Below, piece by piece: positions 32,996-42,515 of a DNA stretch of 64,000 nt. A model generated the notes under the pieces. It made no database searches. It saw only the letters and a list, made by a program, of their open reading frames with translations, and was not told the DNA's origin. This DNA is from Acidobacteria bacterium Mor1. GTDB lineage: Bacteria; Acidobacteriota; Polarisedimenticolia; Polarisedimenticolales; Polarisedimenticolaceae. Each line of letters begins with the position of its first letter. Position 1 is the first letter of the stretch. The DNA is taken from assembly GCA_001664505.1 (NCBI GenBank), contig CP011806.1, positions 5,814,152-5,878,151 on the forward strand, read 5' to 3'. A program made the translations under genes and the position numbers.

Positions 32996-35889
32996 TGAAA
33001 CAGCTGCTGCAGTACAGCGTGATGCTCCTGCTGGGAGCCACGCTCTGGGCCCAGGAGCCACGGATCGAGGAGGTGCGCCCGGGGGTGCTCCAGACCGACG
33101 CCGCCACCGTGCTGGAGCTGGCAGGGGCCGACCTGGAGGCCGACGGACATCTGAGCCTGCTGGACGGCGGGCCCTACGAGGTCGGCAACCTGTTGATTCC
33201 GAGCGGCATCAGCGGGGTCTTCTGTGACGGCTCCAAGGTCTACGTGTCCTTCTACGACACGGTGACCAAGCTCGGCGGGATCCAGGTGCTCGACGTCTCC
33301 GATCCGTCCAATCCCACCGAGATGGGGCGGTTCGAGCTGGGCGATTCGGCCAGCAGCGTCGTCGTGCGCGACGGCTACGCCTTCATGCCGTTCCTCAACC
33401 CCTACACCTTCATCGGCGGGATGCACGTCGTCGACGTGCAGCAGCCCGAGACTCCGATCCGGATCGAAACCTACAACACTCTGACGAGTCCCCAGAGCAT
33501 GGCCTTCCGCGATGCTCTGGTGTTCATCGCCGACAGCAGCTCGGGGCTCCAGATCATCGATGTGTCCGATCTGGCGGCGCCGGTGCTCGCCGGTAGTGCC
33601 GACACCCCGGGGATCTCCTGGGATGTGGCTCTCGCCGGCGATCTGGCCTTCATCGCCGACGGTTTCATGGGCCTGCAGGTGGTCGACATCTCCGATCCGA
33701 CGGCGCCGTCGGTGGTCGGCGGCTACACGCCGGCCGGCAGCTTCTCCTTCGGGGTCGCCGCCAGCGGAGACACGGTCTACCTGGCGGACTTCGCCAACGG
33801 GCTCCTGGTGCTCGATGCCTCGAACCCGGCCGCGCCGGTCGAGATCGGGCGCTTCGCCACCCCCGAGGGAGCGACCGGAGCCACCGTCAACGGTTCAAAG
33901 CTCTACGTGACCGACGGCCTCGGCGGTTTGCACGTGCTCGATATCTCCGAGACCACGGCACCTCGCTGGCTCGGCGGCTACAAGCCGAGCGGTTCGTCGA
34001 GCTTCATGTTCGGCGTCGAGGTCGAGGGGGATCTCGCCTTCGTTACCGACACCCAGAACGGGCTGCGCATCGTCGATGTGCGGCGCCCGTCGGCTCCCGC
34101 TCCGGTCTGGCAGGTGCCGTCCGCCGGCGAGTCGCTGGATGTGGCGGTCGCCGGCGACCTCGCGTTGGTCGCCGACGGCGCTGCGGGACTCGCGGTATTC
34201 GACCTGACGGCGGAGCCTGCAGTCGAGATCGCTCGCCTCGCCACGGCGGGGTCGGCTCAGGGGGTCACCCTCGAAGGGGACCTCGCGGCGGTATCTCTCG
34301 GCAGTTCCGGGGTGGAGTTGATCGATGTGAGCGATCCCTCGACGCCTGCTTCGTTGGGGCGTTGGGATACCTCCGGATCGGCGATGGCGGCGGAGATCGT
34401 CGGTGATTTCCTCTACGTGGCCGACGACCGCCGCGGATTGCAGATTGCCGATATCTCGGCACCGGCGCTACCGCTGCGCATCGGTGGATTCGATACCCGT
34501 GGCCGGGCGCTGGACGTGTTGATTGCCGGCGGCCTGGCCTACGTGGCCGACGATAACCGGGGCGTGCGGGTGATGGATATCTCCGACCCGACGGCACCCC
34601 GGGAAATCGGTGATGTCTCGACTCCCGGCCGGGCCAGCGGGCTCGCCCTGCTGGGCGATCTGCTGCTGGTTGCCGACCGCAGCCGCGGGCTGCAGGCGAT
34701 CGACGTGTCCGATCCGACGTCGCCGGTGGTGCTCGGGGACTTCATCGGTGAAGACCGGGCCTCGGCGGTTGCGGCCGCCGGTGATCGAGTGCTGCTCTCC
34801 GATGGACTGAACGGCGTCAAGCTCCTCGACCTGGCCGATCCCGCGTCACCGAGGTTGCTGGCGGCCCACGAGACGCCGGGGCGCGCCGGCGGCGTGGCGT
34901 TGTTCGCCGACGGTTCGTTGCTGGTGGCCGACGGTGTGCAGGGGCTGCGCCGCGTCGCAGCCCAGCCGGTTCCCGGCGAGCTGCAGGTGACCGCCGACGG
35001 GATCTCCGCCGAGGTCCCGGCGGGTCTTCCCAGCGGTCCCTACGACGTGATCTACGAGGCAGCCGGGGGCGCGACGGCTGTTGCGGCCAACGCGGTCGTT
35101 GCTTGCGGCGGTGGAACGCTGCTGTCGGGACTGACTCCCCGGGCGCTTCCCGGGCTTCCCATCGATTGGTATCTGGAGGTCAGTTCCGGCCGCGATCTGG
35201 GGAGGCTTTCCGCCCGGGCACTGCTGCCCGACGGAGATCTCTCCACCGACCCGGTGTTCGTGGCGACCCAGGGTCCCTCGACCATCGATCTGGTCGAATC
35301 CTCCGACGGCTGGGTCGTGCGCCTCAGCGGCGCCGATGAGCAGGGCCTGCGCGCCTTGTGGACCCAGGTGGCCGGTTCGGGCGGGTTCCCCCTGGAAGCT
35401 GCTCCGGACGGCAGCTTCGGGCCGGTCGCGGTGCAGGACGGGCTACCGGGGGGTCCGGTGCTGATCGAGCCGATGGCACTGGGCGCCGGCGCGCTGCCCC
35501 TCCAGCTCGAGGGGCCGGCCACGGCCTACCGCTTCCGCCTTGACGAAAGCGGCCGACTGGTGGCCGCCGGCATGCGCGGTTCCGACACCGATCTGCTGTT
35601 CGAACTGTCGGCAGGGGAGGAGCCCTGCCGCGCCGCCAACCTCCGTTCGTGGAGAGGAGCGGTCTCGAATTACTGTCGTCAGTCCGATCCGATGGATCTG
35701 GCTCGGCGGCGGCTGTGCGGTGGTCCCCTGGTGGGACGTCCCGACGGCCGTCTGGCTCCGCTCGACGACACCGGCGACCGGCCGGTGCCGGTGGGTGGGT
35801 TGAATCCCGAGGGGGCGCCGGATCCGCGTCATCCCGGTGACCGAATCAAAACCGACCGACTGCGGTCCCTGGACTCGGCGAAACGCTGA
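32995..35889 (+). CDS. exported LVIVD-repeat (beta-propeller-like) protein
   Basis: A 964-residue protein, ATG 32995 overlapping the DUF1501 stop. The signal peptide (1-19, LLLGATLWAQ) is followed by a short IPT-like start and then about 13 LVIVD repeats of roughly 42 residues (about 75-690). Each has the core GLQ[VI][VI]D[VI]SDP..P..[VL]G and ends with a strand such as LAFIADG. This family is thought to fold into beta-propellers used at the cell surface. The C-terminal approximately 250 residues are not repetitive and contain a few cysteines (EEPCRAAN, NYCRQSD, RRLCGG). It lies between two DUF1800 genes in the same operon. Ligand unknown. Confidence 0.88.
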   Translation: MKQLLQYSVMLLLGATLWAQEPRIEEVRPGVLQTDAATVLELAGADLEADGHLSLLDGGPYEVGNLLIPSGISGVFCDGSKVYVSFYDTVTKLGGIQVLDVSDPSNPTEMGRFELGDSASSVVVRDGYAFMPFLNPYTFIGGMHVVDVQQPETPIRIETYNTLTSPQSMAFRDALVFIADSSSGLQIIDVSDLAAPVLAGSADTPGISWDVALAGDLAFIADGFMGLQVVDISDPTAPSVVGGYTPAGSFSFGVAASGDTVYLADFANGLLVLDASNPAAPVEIGRFATPEGATGATVNGSKLYVTDGLGGLHVLDISETTAPRWLGGYKPSGSSSFMFGVEVEGDLAFVTDTQNGLRIVDVRRPSAPAPVWQVPSAGESLDVAVAGDLALVADGAAGLAVFDLTAEPAVEIARLATAGSAQGVTLEGDLAAVSLGSSGVELIDVSDPSTPASLGRWDTSGSAMAAEIVGDFLYVADDRRGLQIADISAPALPLRIGGFDTRGRALDVLIAGGLAYVADDNRGVRVMDISDPTAPREIGDVSTPGRASGLALLGDLLLVADRSRGLQAIDVSDPTSPVVLGDFIGEDRASAVAAAGDRVLLSDGLNGVKLLDLADPASPRLLAAHETPGRAGGVALFADGSLLVADGVQGLRRVAAQPVPGELQVTADGISAEVPAGLPSGPYDVIYEAAGGATAVAANAVVACGGGTLLSGLTPRALPGLPIDWYLEVSSGRDLGRLSARALLPDGDLSTDPVFVATQGPSTIDLVESSDGWVVRLSGADEQGLRALWTQVAGSGGFPLEAAPDGSFGPVAVQDGLPGGPVLIEPMALGAGALPLQLEGPATAYRFRLDESGRLVAAGMRGSDTDLLFELSAGEEPCRAANLRSWRGAVSNYCRQSDPMDLARRRLCGGPLVGRPDGRLAPLDDTGDRPVPVGGLNPEGAPDPRHPGDRIKTDRLRSLDSAKR

Positions 35890-35912
35890 CCCGCAGGTTG
35901 GGGGCAATCTTG

Positions 35913-37832
35913 ATGCACAAGACTTCGAACTATCTCTTCGTCCTGCTGGCGCTCTCGGTCGCCGTTTCGGCGGCCGCCCAGGTTCCCGGTGAGGTCACCG
36001 GGCTGCAGATCGACGGCAGCGGCACCCTGACCTGGGATGTCACCGTCGACGCCGATGACTACAACGTGTACCGGGGATCCCTCGCCGGCCTCGCTGCGGG
36101 ACAGCCGCTGCGTTGCCACGGAGACGAGATCGTCGGCACCAGCTTCCTCAGCGCCGAGAATCCGGCTCCGGGCCAGGCTTTCGGCTACCTCGTCACCGGC
36201 GAGGGCGCCGGCGGTGAAGGCACGCCGGGCAACTCCCAGGGGAGTGAGCGCTACATGGGAGGCCTCTGCGACCCGGTGATGAGCCATCACATGCAGCTAC
36301 GCCTGGGTTACGGCCTCGACGAATGGACCGAAAGCCGCATGGCCGCCCTGGGCCTCGACGCCTACCTGGCCGAGCAGCTCGACCCGGCGTCGATCGACGA
36401 GTCGACCAACACCACCTTGAACGACCTGTTGGCGGTGCTGGAGCCGCCGGACTCTCACGTCGAGTACTTCCAGAGCCGGATCGTGCGCAGCGTGTTCGCC
36501 CGCCGGCAGTTCGAAGAGCAGGTGACCGCCTTCTTCGACAACCACTTCAATACCGACTTCTTCGAGGTGTTCGGCTACTTCCTCGGCATCTATCCGCCGT
36601 GCAACGACCAGGGACAACCGCCCTGGTGCGACCCGGACTACCCCAACGAGGCGATCCGCGTCGGCGCGATGCAGCAGTTCAACGACAGCTTCGCCTACCG
36701 GGACATGGCCTTCAACGGCAACTTCCGGGACATGGTCGAGCAGATGTCCCTCGGTCCGGCGATGATGATCTACCTCGATACCATCGTCAGCACCGGCGGC
36801 AACCCCAACGAGAACTTCCCCCGGGAGTTGCTCGAGCTCTACATGATGGGGGTCGACAACGGCTACACCCAGACCGATGTCGAGGAGCTATCCCGGGTGT
36901 TCACCGGTTGGCGCGTTTGCCAAAAGGCCCTGGCCAACCTGGACGACCCGCTGGCTCCCTGTCAGGCGTTCTACTGGATCGAGACCGGCGACTGGACCGC
37001 CAACTTCGATCCGACCCTGCACGACTGCACCGCCAAGACCCTGTTCTCGGGAACGCCCCACGAGACCTTGATCCCGGACACCTGTGACGGGCTGGGGCAG
37101 CCCACCGCCGCCGGCGTCGACGATGTCTACCTGGCTCTCGACGCGATCTTCGACCATCCGTCGACGGCGGAGTTCATCTCGACCAAGCTGCTGCAGCGCT
37201 TCGTCAGCGAGAACCCGACCCAGCCGATGATCGATGCGGTGGTCGCGGTGTGGAACGACGGCGGCAACCCTGCGGGTATCGGCGACGTGCGCGCCGTGTT
37301 GACCGAGATCATGGCCCAGGGGCTGCTGAACCCGGATCTCGCCGGCTCCAAGATCAAGACTCCCTGGGAGCACGTTTCCAGTGCGTTGCGGGCGACCCGC
37401 GGCAATACCGACGGGATCTCGGTGCTGCTCGACTACATGACCCGCATGGGCCATCTGCCCGGATTCAACGACGTGCCGACCGGTTTCGCCGAGGACGGCG
37501 CGGCCTGGATCGGAACCAACAACATGCTGGAGCGCCAGAACTACGGCCGCATCCTCGGGTTCTACGATCCCGTCAGCCTGCCCGAGTTCAACAGCGACGT
37601 GATGGGCCTGCTGTCGGATAACGGCATCTCGACGGCTCCGGGGAACGCCGAGGCCATCGTCAATTTCTTCATCGATCGCTTCTTTGCCGGATCGGTGACC
37701 GAAGCGGAGCGCCAGCTGGCTGTCGACTTCCTCAACACCGATCCCGACGGGGTGCCCAGCGACTACGACGAGGCCCGCATCCGCGAGGTGGTCGGCCTGC
37801 TGCTCGGCTACCCGCACTTCATGGAACAGTAG
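35913..37832 (+). CDS. DUF1800 family exported protein (second copy)
   Basis: A 639-residue paralogue of the protein at 29672. ATG 35913 gives a signal peptide ending AAAQ. Residues 23-115 hold the same 'DDYNVYRG…CHGDEI…FGYLVTGEG…GLCD' module. The DUF1800 body has LAEQLDPASIDE, FFDNHFNTDF, NPNENFPRELLELYMMGVDNGYTQTDVEELSRVFTGW, FISTKLLQRFVSENPTQ and STAPGNAEAIVNFF. Compared with the first copy it has a cysteine-bearing insertion (YPPCNDQGQPPWCDPD) near residue 235. It is the last gene of the operon, with a strong terminator 12 bases after the stop. Confidence 0.9.
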   Translation: MHKTSNYLFVLLALSVAVSAAAQVPGEVTGLQIDGSGTLTWDVTVDADDYNVYRGSLAGLAAGQPLRCHGDEIVGTSFLSAENPAPGQAFGYLVTGEGAGGEGTPGNSQGSERYMGGLCDPVMSHHMQLRLGYGLDEWTESRMAALGLDAYLAEQLDPASIDESTNTTLNDLLAVLEPPDSHVEYFQSRIVRSVFARRQFEEQVTAFFDNHFNTDFFEVFGYFLGIYPPCNDQGQPPWCDPDYPNEAIRVGAMQQFNDSFAYRDMAFNGNFRDMVEQMSLGPAMMIYLDTIVSTGGNPNENFPRELLELYMMGVDNGYTQTDVEELSRVFTGWRVCQKALANLDDPLAPCQAFYWIETGDWTANFDPTLHDCTAKTLFSGTPHETLIPDTCDGLGQPTAAGVDDVYLALDAIFDHPSTAEFISTKLLQRFVSENPTQPMIDAVVAVWNDGGNPAGIGDVRAVLTEIMAQGLLNPDLAGSKIKTPWEHVSSALRATRGNTDGISVLLDYMTRMGHLPGFNDVPTGFAEDGAAWIGTNNMLERQNYGRILGFYDPVSLPEFNSDVMGLLSDNGISTAPGNAEAIVNFFIDRFFAGSVTEAERQLAVDFLNTDPDGVPSDYDEARIREVVGLLLGYPHFMEQ

Positions 37833-37843
37833 ACTGCGCACGA

Positions 37844-37880
37844 GGCGCCGCCCTGACACCCGGGGCGGCGCCGTTTCTCT
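37844..37880 (+). terminator. rho-independent-like terminator of the DUF1800/DUF1501/LVIVD operon
   Basis: GGCGCCGCCC (37844-37853) pairs perfectly with GGGCGGCGCC (37863-37872) over a 9-base loop. GTTTCTCT follows. It lies 12 bases after the stop codon of the second DUF1800 gene. Confidence 0.85.
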
Positions 37881-37910
37881 CCGGCTGCGCCCGCCCTCCG
37901 GGCCCGTTGA

Positions 37911-38270
37911 TCAGCCGACCCGCCAGGCCAGCCACAGAAGCCCCATCGCCACCACGCAGCCGACCCCTTGATCTAGGGGGTGCCAGTTGAAGAAGCGCCC
38001 GCTGAAGACCGCTACCGCGATCAGGGTCACGGCGAACCACAGCACCATCTGCACCTCGACGGCGACGACGCCGAGCCGGGCGAGGAAGCCCAGGGCGACG
38101 TAGTAGGTCCCGATGCCGGCGGCGAAGAGTCCGGCCGCCCGGGCTCCGGCCAGCCAGTCGATACGGCCGCTTTCCCAGATCTTGGACGCCTGGACGAAGC
38201 CCTGGGCGTCGATCATGCCGGTGAGAAGGGTCAGTCCCAGGAACCCGATCGCTGCCGTTAGCTGTCCCAT
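37911..38270 (-). CDS. small polytopic membrane protein of unknown function
   Basis: A 119-residue, four-transmembrane-helix protein (about 5-22, 40-60, 63-85, 98-117) starting at ATG 38270 (MGQLTAAIGFLG). The short loops contain few charges and no catalytic motif. The layout resembles small integral proteins such as half-size transporters or DoxX-like proteins, but no family signature is convincing. The SD is weak. It is convergent with the DUF1800 operon and downstream of the zinc-ribbon membrane protein on the same strand (93 bases). Confidence 0.65.
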   Translation of the reverse strand: MGQLTAAIGFLGLTLLTGMIDAQGFVQASKIWESGRIDWLAGARAAGLFAAGIGTYYVALGFLARLGVVAVEVQMVLWFAVTLIAVAVFSGRFFNWHPLDQGVGCVVAMGLLWLAWRVG

Positions 38271-38363
38271 TGTGGCTCTCCTGTGTGGCGTGTCACAGGG
38301 AGAGAGCCCCGAGCCGGGCCTTTTCACGCCGCCGGGCCGGAAAACCGGCGGAAGGGGGCGGTC

Positions 38364-39443
38364 TCAGGCGAAAGGGGTGAGCGGGGTCTCGTCGCAGTCG
38401 CGGCAGGTCCCCCGGCCGACCCGGTACTGGGTGCGGCAGCTCGGGCAGTACGACAGAGCACCGCTCTCCCGAACCGGTGCCGACCGCAGGACCTCGGGGC
38501 TCAACCCTTCGGCTTCCAGCAGGCGATCGACGCTGCGGGCCAGCTCGGCGGCGTACCAGTCTCTGACCGGCGAGGTGGAGCCGTGGTGGCGTTCGGAATC
38601 CGCCAGCCGGCTGCGGGCCAATTCAGGGAGCCCCGCGGCGTGAAGGGGGGCCGCCGCCAGCGGGTCCAGCCCTGCGAGGAGATCGCGGCCCAGGGCGTCC
38701 TGGAACCGGGCGGTCGACGGGGGGTAGAGCACCATCGAGATCGCCTGCTGCCATCGATCGTCGGGGCCGTGGTCCCCGAGCCAGCGGGCCGCCGCGAAGA
38801 AGAAACCGGTGATGAGCAGGGTCAGCAGTGCGTGAAGCCCGACCCAGGCCGGAACCACCCTGGCCCAACCGAGAAGGGCCGAGAGGATCGGCCCCGCCGC
38901 CAGATTCAGCGTGACCGCCCAGGCAAGCAGGGTCCCCGGCCGGGATGCGCGACGCCACTGTTCGATCCGGCTGCGCGCCTCGACGGCGGAGAAACGGCGG
39001 CGGAGTGCATCCTCGATCACCCCGTGCCGATCCTCTTTCGCGGCAACGGCCAGGCGCCGAATCAAGGCGCTCAGCGCCCGGGCTTCCCGCGCCGAACCCG
39101 CATCGGCCAGGCGCTGCTTATCCACGGTCAGGTGGCTGCCCGCAAGGCCGATCTTCGCTGCGGCCGACCACTCCAGTGCCTCACCGGCCCGAGGACCGCG
39201 GAGGACGCACAGCCCGGCCGGGCTGAGGGCCAGCGGCCAGCCGTGGCTGGGCAGGCGCCCCAGGCAGGGCAGCCACGGTTCAGGGAGCAGCGGCCCTGCG
39301 TGGGAACCACGGCGCCATTCCCGGGGGCTGCGCGGACGCAGGCCGCCCCAGGGCCTCCTGGACCAGAAGATCGAATCCCGTGGCGCCCAGCGCAGTCCCT
39401 CGACGAGGTAGAGCGCCAGCAACAACAGCCCGAGTTCGGTCAC
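38364..39443 (-). CDS. membrane protein with C-terminal zinc ribbon, unknown function
   Basis: A 359-residue protein starting with GTG 39443, 15 bases downstream of the DUF2167 gene, so probably co-translated. A short N-terminal hydrophobic segment (1-16) and two transmembrane helices (about 173-192 and 199-221) surround Arg-rich soluble parts. The C-terminus has CPSC…CRDC, a zinc-ribbon/rubredoxin-like knuckle. An ASREAR/RIEQW helical region (110-165) may be cytosolic. I do not recognise the family. The frame's hydrophobic periodicity and ribbon motif argue that it is real. Confidence 0.65.
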   Translation of the reverse strand: MTELGLLLLALYLVEGLRWAPRDSIFWSRRPWGGLRPRSPREWRRGSHAGPLLPEPWLPCLGRLPSHGWPLALSPAGLCVLRGPRAGEALEWSAAAKIGLAGSHLTVDKQRLADAGSAREARALSALIRRLAVAAKEDRHGVIEDALRRRFSAVEARSRIEQWRRASRPGTLLAWAVTLNLAAGPILSALLGWARVVPAWVGLHALLTLLITGFFFAAARWLGDHGPDDRWQQAISMVLYPPSTARFQDALGRDLLAGLDPLAAAPLHAAGLPELARSRLADSERHHGSTSPVRDWYAAELARSVDRLLEAEGLSPEVLRSAPVRESGALSYCPSCRTQYRVGRGTCRDCDETPLTPFA

Positions 39444-39458
39444 CGTACCGCCGTCGGA

Positions 39459-40361
39459 TCAGGCAGTGGCGTCGCCGTCCCCGGCCGGTTCCGGTTCGGA
39501 CTTGCGGAAGAAGCGGCGGAGGAACGCCCCGGCGCCCACCACGGCCAGCACGATGAATTTCCAGGCCTTCTGCAGGATTCCGCTCTTGAGTGCTACCGCG
39601 GCCACACCGCCGGTGACCAGCGCCGCCAGGCCGTACTCGGCAATCTTGTCCCCTTCCTGGAACTCCGCGTAGCGCTGGCCGGCCACATAGTCGTGACCGG
39701 AGAGGATGCCGTGGAACGCCTCCCGGTTGTCCATCAACTGCTGTTCGCTTCCGACGAAGGTCGCGCTCATCACGCCGCGCCGGCCCAGCAGGCGGGAGTT
39801 GTAGTTGACGGTCTCGTGGTTGTCGCCGGAACGTAGCCGGGTGCCCCATTCGAGGTTGTTGGAGGCGGTGTCGTAGTGCGGCGGCTGGACCCAGCCGACC
39901 AGCTCGAGGGTTTCCCAACCACGCTCCTCCCGGAGCTTGTTGGACTGCCGGCTGCCCTCCTTCATCGATTCCAGCAGCGCGTCGGCGTCGAGATCGGCCT
40001 GCTCGTCATCCTTGACGTAGCCCACCGGATCGAACTCGAAGACGATGAACCAGTCTTCTTCGTCGGATTCGCCCGCCGGCGCGATGAAGCCCATCTCCAT
40101 GTCGGTCAACGGGTTTTGCATCAGCGTCATCAGCTTCCGGGTGTCCTCGGGGCCGGCGAAGATGAAGCCCTCGGGAATCTCGAGGGTCGCGACCGACCCG
40201 AGTTCGCCGACCCCCGGTCCCGGGACCCAGTCGATGACGAGTGCTTCAGCTGGCGGTTCGACACCCTCCTGGGCCCAGCAGGGCAGGGCGAACACGAGGG
40301 CGATGAGCAGCAGGCTCAGCCGGAACGAATGATCGGAGCGATTCAGGGTCCACGCGCGCAT
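39459..40361 (-). CDS. DUF2167 family membrane protein
   Basis: A 300-residue protein. ATG 40361 follows GGAGGC. The signal peptide (about 1-31, ending CWAQ) precedes the DUF2167 domain with G.VATLEIPEGFIFAGPEDTR, MGFIAPA, WFIVFEFDPVGYVKDDE, WVQPPHYD…NNLEWG, NYNSRLLGRRGVMS and the C-terminal membrane helices (about 245-285). The conserved family is membrane-anchored and of unknown function. A basic-acidic tail follows. It is probably the first gene of a small minus-strand operon with the zinc-ribbon membrane protein. Confidence 0.88.
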   Translation of the reverse strand: MRAWTLNRSDHSFRLSLLLIALVFALPCWAQEGVEPPAEALVIDWVPGPGVGELGSVATLEIPEGFIFAGPEDTRKLMTLMQNPLTDMEMGFIAPAGESDEEDWFIVFEFDPVGYVKDDEQADLDADALLESMKEGSRQSNKLREERGWETLELVGWVQPPHYDTASNNLEWGTRLRSGDNHETVNYNSRLLGRRGVMSATFVGSEQQLMDNREAFHGILSGHDYVAGQRYAEFQEGDKIAEYGLAALVTGGVAAVALKSGILQKAWKFIVLAVVGAGAFLRRFFRKSEPEPAGDGDATA

Positions 40362-40470
40362 GGGTGCCTCCGTGAGCGAGCTTGAAGTACGGGGTTTGTC
40401 TGGCGGCAGTGTATCAGCCCCTGACGGAGTCGAGGGAGTGCGCTGCCAGCCGCCAAAGTGCACGGAAAGG

Positions 40471-42330
40471 CTAGGGGCAGGCGTTTCCGGAAGCCGCGAT
40501 CCCCGGATCCCGTGAAGCCGCGACGCCGAGGCCGGTTCCGTCGTAGGAACCGTCGCCGTCGAGGGTCACGCGCCGCACCAGGAACAGAAAGGCCTCTCCG
40601 GGCGGCGGCGTCGCGACGAATGGGACGCTATCGGCGTCCAGCGCGTCGGCCAGGCACTCGTCAATGGCCACGCTGAAGTCGCCTCCGTTCGCCCGAAGGG
40701 CCTCGAGGCTTCCCCGGACGAGATCGAAACCGCTCGACCTTGGTGGCACGCACCAACCCACCGAGTCACGGGTCATCTGGACTTCCATCGAACCGGTGCC
40801 GTCGAACACCGGCAGCGTGACTCCGCCGCTACCGCCCTCGTCGGGGTCGGCGGTTCCGGCGAAGCGGTAGGTGCAGTCCTGGCCGTCGTCGAGGGGGGCC
40901 AATTGCGGCATCTTCCCCTCGATCCCCCAACCGTTGCGGAACAGCGAGATCTCGGTCTCGGCCTTGGGGGTCCCGTCGGCGTTGCGGAACAGCAGCCCGT
41001 CGTCGAGCATCAGGTCGGGCACTCCGTCGCGGTCCCAGTCGCCGGGCATGGCGACCGGCCGCCGCCGGCCCACAATGAAGGACTGCTCATGCCGGACCGA
41101 TCCATCGGGTTCCAGGTAGAGGATCCAGGTGATCTCGTCGTCGGCGACGGCCAGATCGTCAAGGCCGTCTCCGTCCAGGTCGTCGCCGGAGACGATCCGG
41201 CGCCCGAAGTTGTGGAACTCGGTCAGGTCCCCGCCGAACCCGGCAGTGCCCTCGGTGATCTCGGTCTCCGCCTTGACGGTTCCGTCGGGGTTCAAGTGCA
41301 GGATCCACACGGCCCCGATTTCGGTCCCGGCGATCGTGTCTCCGGGAGCCCCGACCGCGAGATCGGCGACCCCGTCTCCGTCGAGATCCCCGGGGCTACC
41401 CAGCGCGAACGGGAATCCGGTCAGCCCGGTCGAAAGCCCCTGCAGGCCGCCGACGCCGGCGGCGATGCGCTGTTCTCCAAGCACGGTGCCGTCGGGGTTC
41501 ATCCGCAGCACGTATACCGATTCGGTACCCGGGACACGGTCGTATTCCGGCAGGTAGTAGTTGGTGCCGACGGCCAGGTCCGGGGTTCCGTTTCCGTCGA
41601 TATCATCGAGATCCGTGAGCACCCAGCCGAAATAGGTCCCGGGAAGGAGCAGCTGGTTGAGCCCGCCGCTAGTCGAGTCGATCTTCTGTTCGCTGCGGAC
41701 GGTGCCGTCGGCGTTCATGAACAGGATCCAGACGGCGCCTTCGCCGTTGCGGTTCCCCGAAGCGCCGACGGCGAGGTCCTGCACGCCGTCCCCGTCGATA
41801 TCCAGCGCGGCCACGGCGGATCCGAACCCGTCATTGGCGTCGAGTGTGCCGTTGAAGCCGCCCTCGTCGGCGTTGATCCGGGTGCGCCCCAGCACCGATC
41901 CGGGCCGCAGCTCCGATTCGATCCAAAGGGTTGCCGAGGTGATGGTGATCGTCTGGTCACAGCAACCGACGGGCCAGGCATTGAGAACGAGGTCGTCGGC
42001 GCCGTCGCGGGTGGACAGGGGGCCGGGCAACTCCACGGTAGCCTGAAAATTCGGATAGCTCGGAAGCTCGATGATCGGGCCGGGGATGCCGCCCAGTTCG
42101 CCGTAAAGTCCGACCGGGACGCCGGGGTGCAGGCTGAATCCCTCGACTTCGATCCACGCCCGGGTCACGACGACGAACTCCCGGCCGAAGTCGAAGCTGC
42201 CGTCGTTGGAGGTATCTCCGATGCCTCCGCCGTAGGCCCCGTTGAGAAACGGCACGTCGAGGGAATAGGTCGCGGCCTGGACCGAAGATACGAGCACGAG
42301 CATGAGAATGACGCCGTAGACGTAGCGCAT
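40471..42330 (-). CDS. exported FG-GAP repeat protein
   Basis: A 619-residue protein, ATG 42330 behind AGGAGGGG, signal peptide 1-19 (SSVQAA). After a beta-sandwich domain (about 20-135) come five to six integrin-like FG-GAP repeats (about 145-460). These carry calcium-loop motifs such as DIDGDGVQDLAVGA, DIDGNGTPDLAVG and DLDGDGVADLAVGAPGD, consistent with a seven-bladed propeller. The C-terminal approximately 100 residues are the shared exported module (FDLVRGSL…DECL…FLFLVRR…GNACP). The protein is probably extracellular; its partner is unknown. Confidence 0.85.
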   Translation of the reverse strand: MRYVYGVILMLVLVSSVQAATYSLDVPFLNGAYGGGIGDTSNDGSFDFGREFVVVTRAWIEVEGFSLHPGVPVGLYGELGGIPGPIIELPSYPNFQATVELPGPLSTRDGADDLVLNAWPVGCCDQTITITSATLWIESELRPGSVLGRTRINADEGGFNGTLDANDGFGSAVAALDIDGDGVQDLAVGASGNRNGEGAVWILFMNADGTVRSEQKIDSTSGGLNQLLLPGTYFGWVLTDLDDIDGNGTPDLAVGTNYYLPEYDRVPGTESVYVLRMNPDGTVLGEQRIAAGVGGLQGLSTGLTGFPFALGSPGDLDGDGVADLAVGAPGDTIAGTEIGAVWILHLNPDGTVKAETEITEGTAGFGGDLTEFHNFGRRIVSGDDLDGDGLDDLAVADDEITWILYLEPDGSVRHEQSFIVGRRRPVAMPGDWDRDGVPDLMLDDGLLFRNADGTPKAETEISLFRNGWGIEGKMPQLAPLDDGQDCTYRFAGTADPDEGGSGGVTLPVFDGTGSMEVQMTRDSVGWCVPPRSSGFDLVRGSLEALRANGGDFSVAIDECLADALDADSVPFVATPPPGEAFLFLVRRVTLDGDGSYDGTGLGVAASRDPGIAASGNACP

Positions 42331-42515
42331 GAGCCCCTCCTGGTCGTTGCGCGAATTCTAGTTGAGTCGCGCCGGAAGGGGACGACATTTTGCTGTCGGC
42401 CGGGCGCTCCGGCCCGCCGAGAGCCCCGGGACTGCCGATTCTTGCCCTGATTGACGGTGTCGGTCCCGGTTCGGCGCTTTCCTGGGTGTAGGCCGACTAC
42501 ATCGGGAGGATCCCC

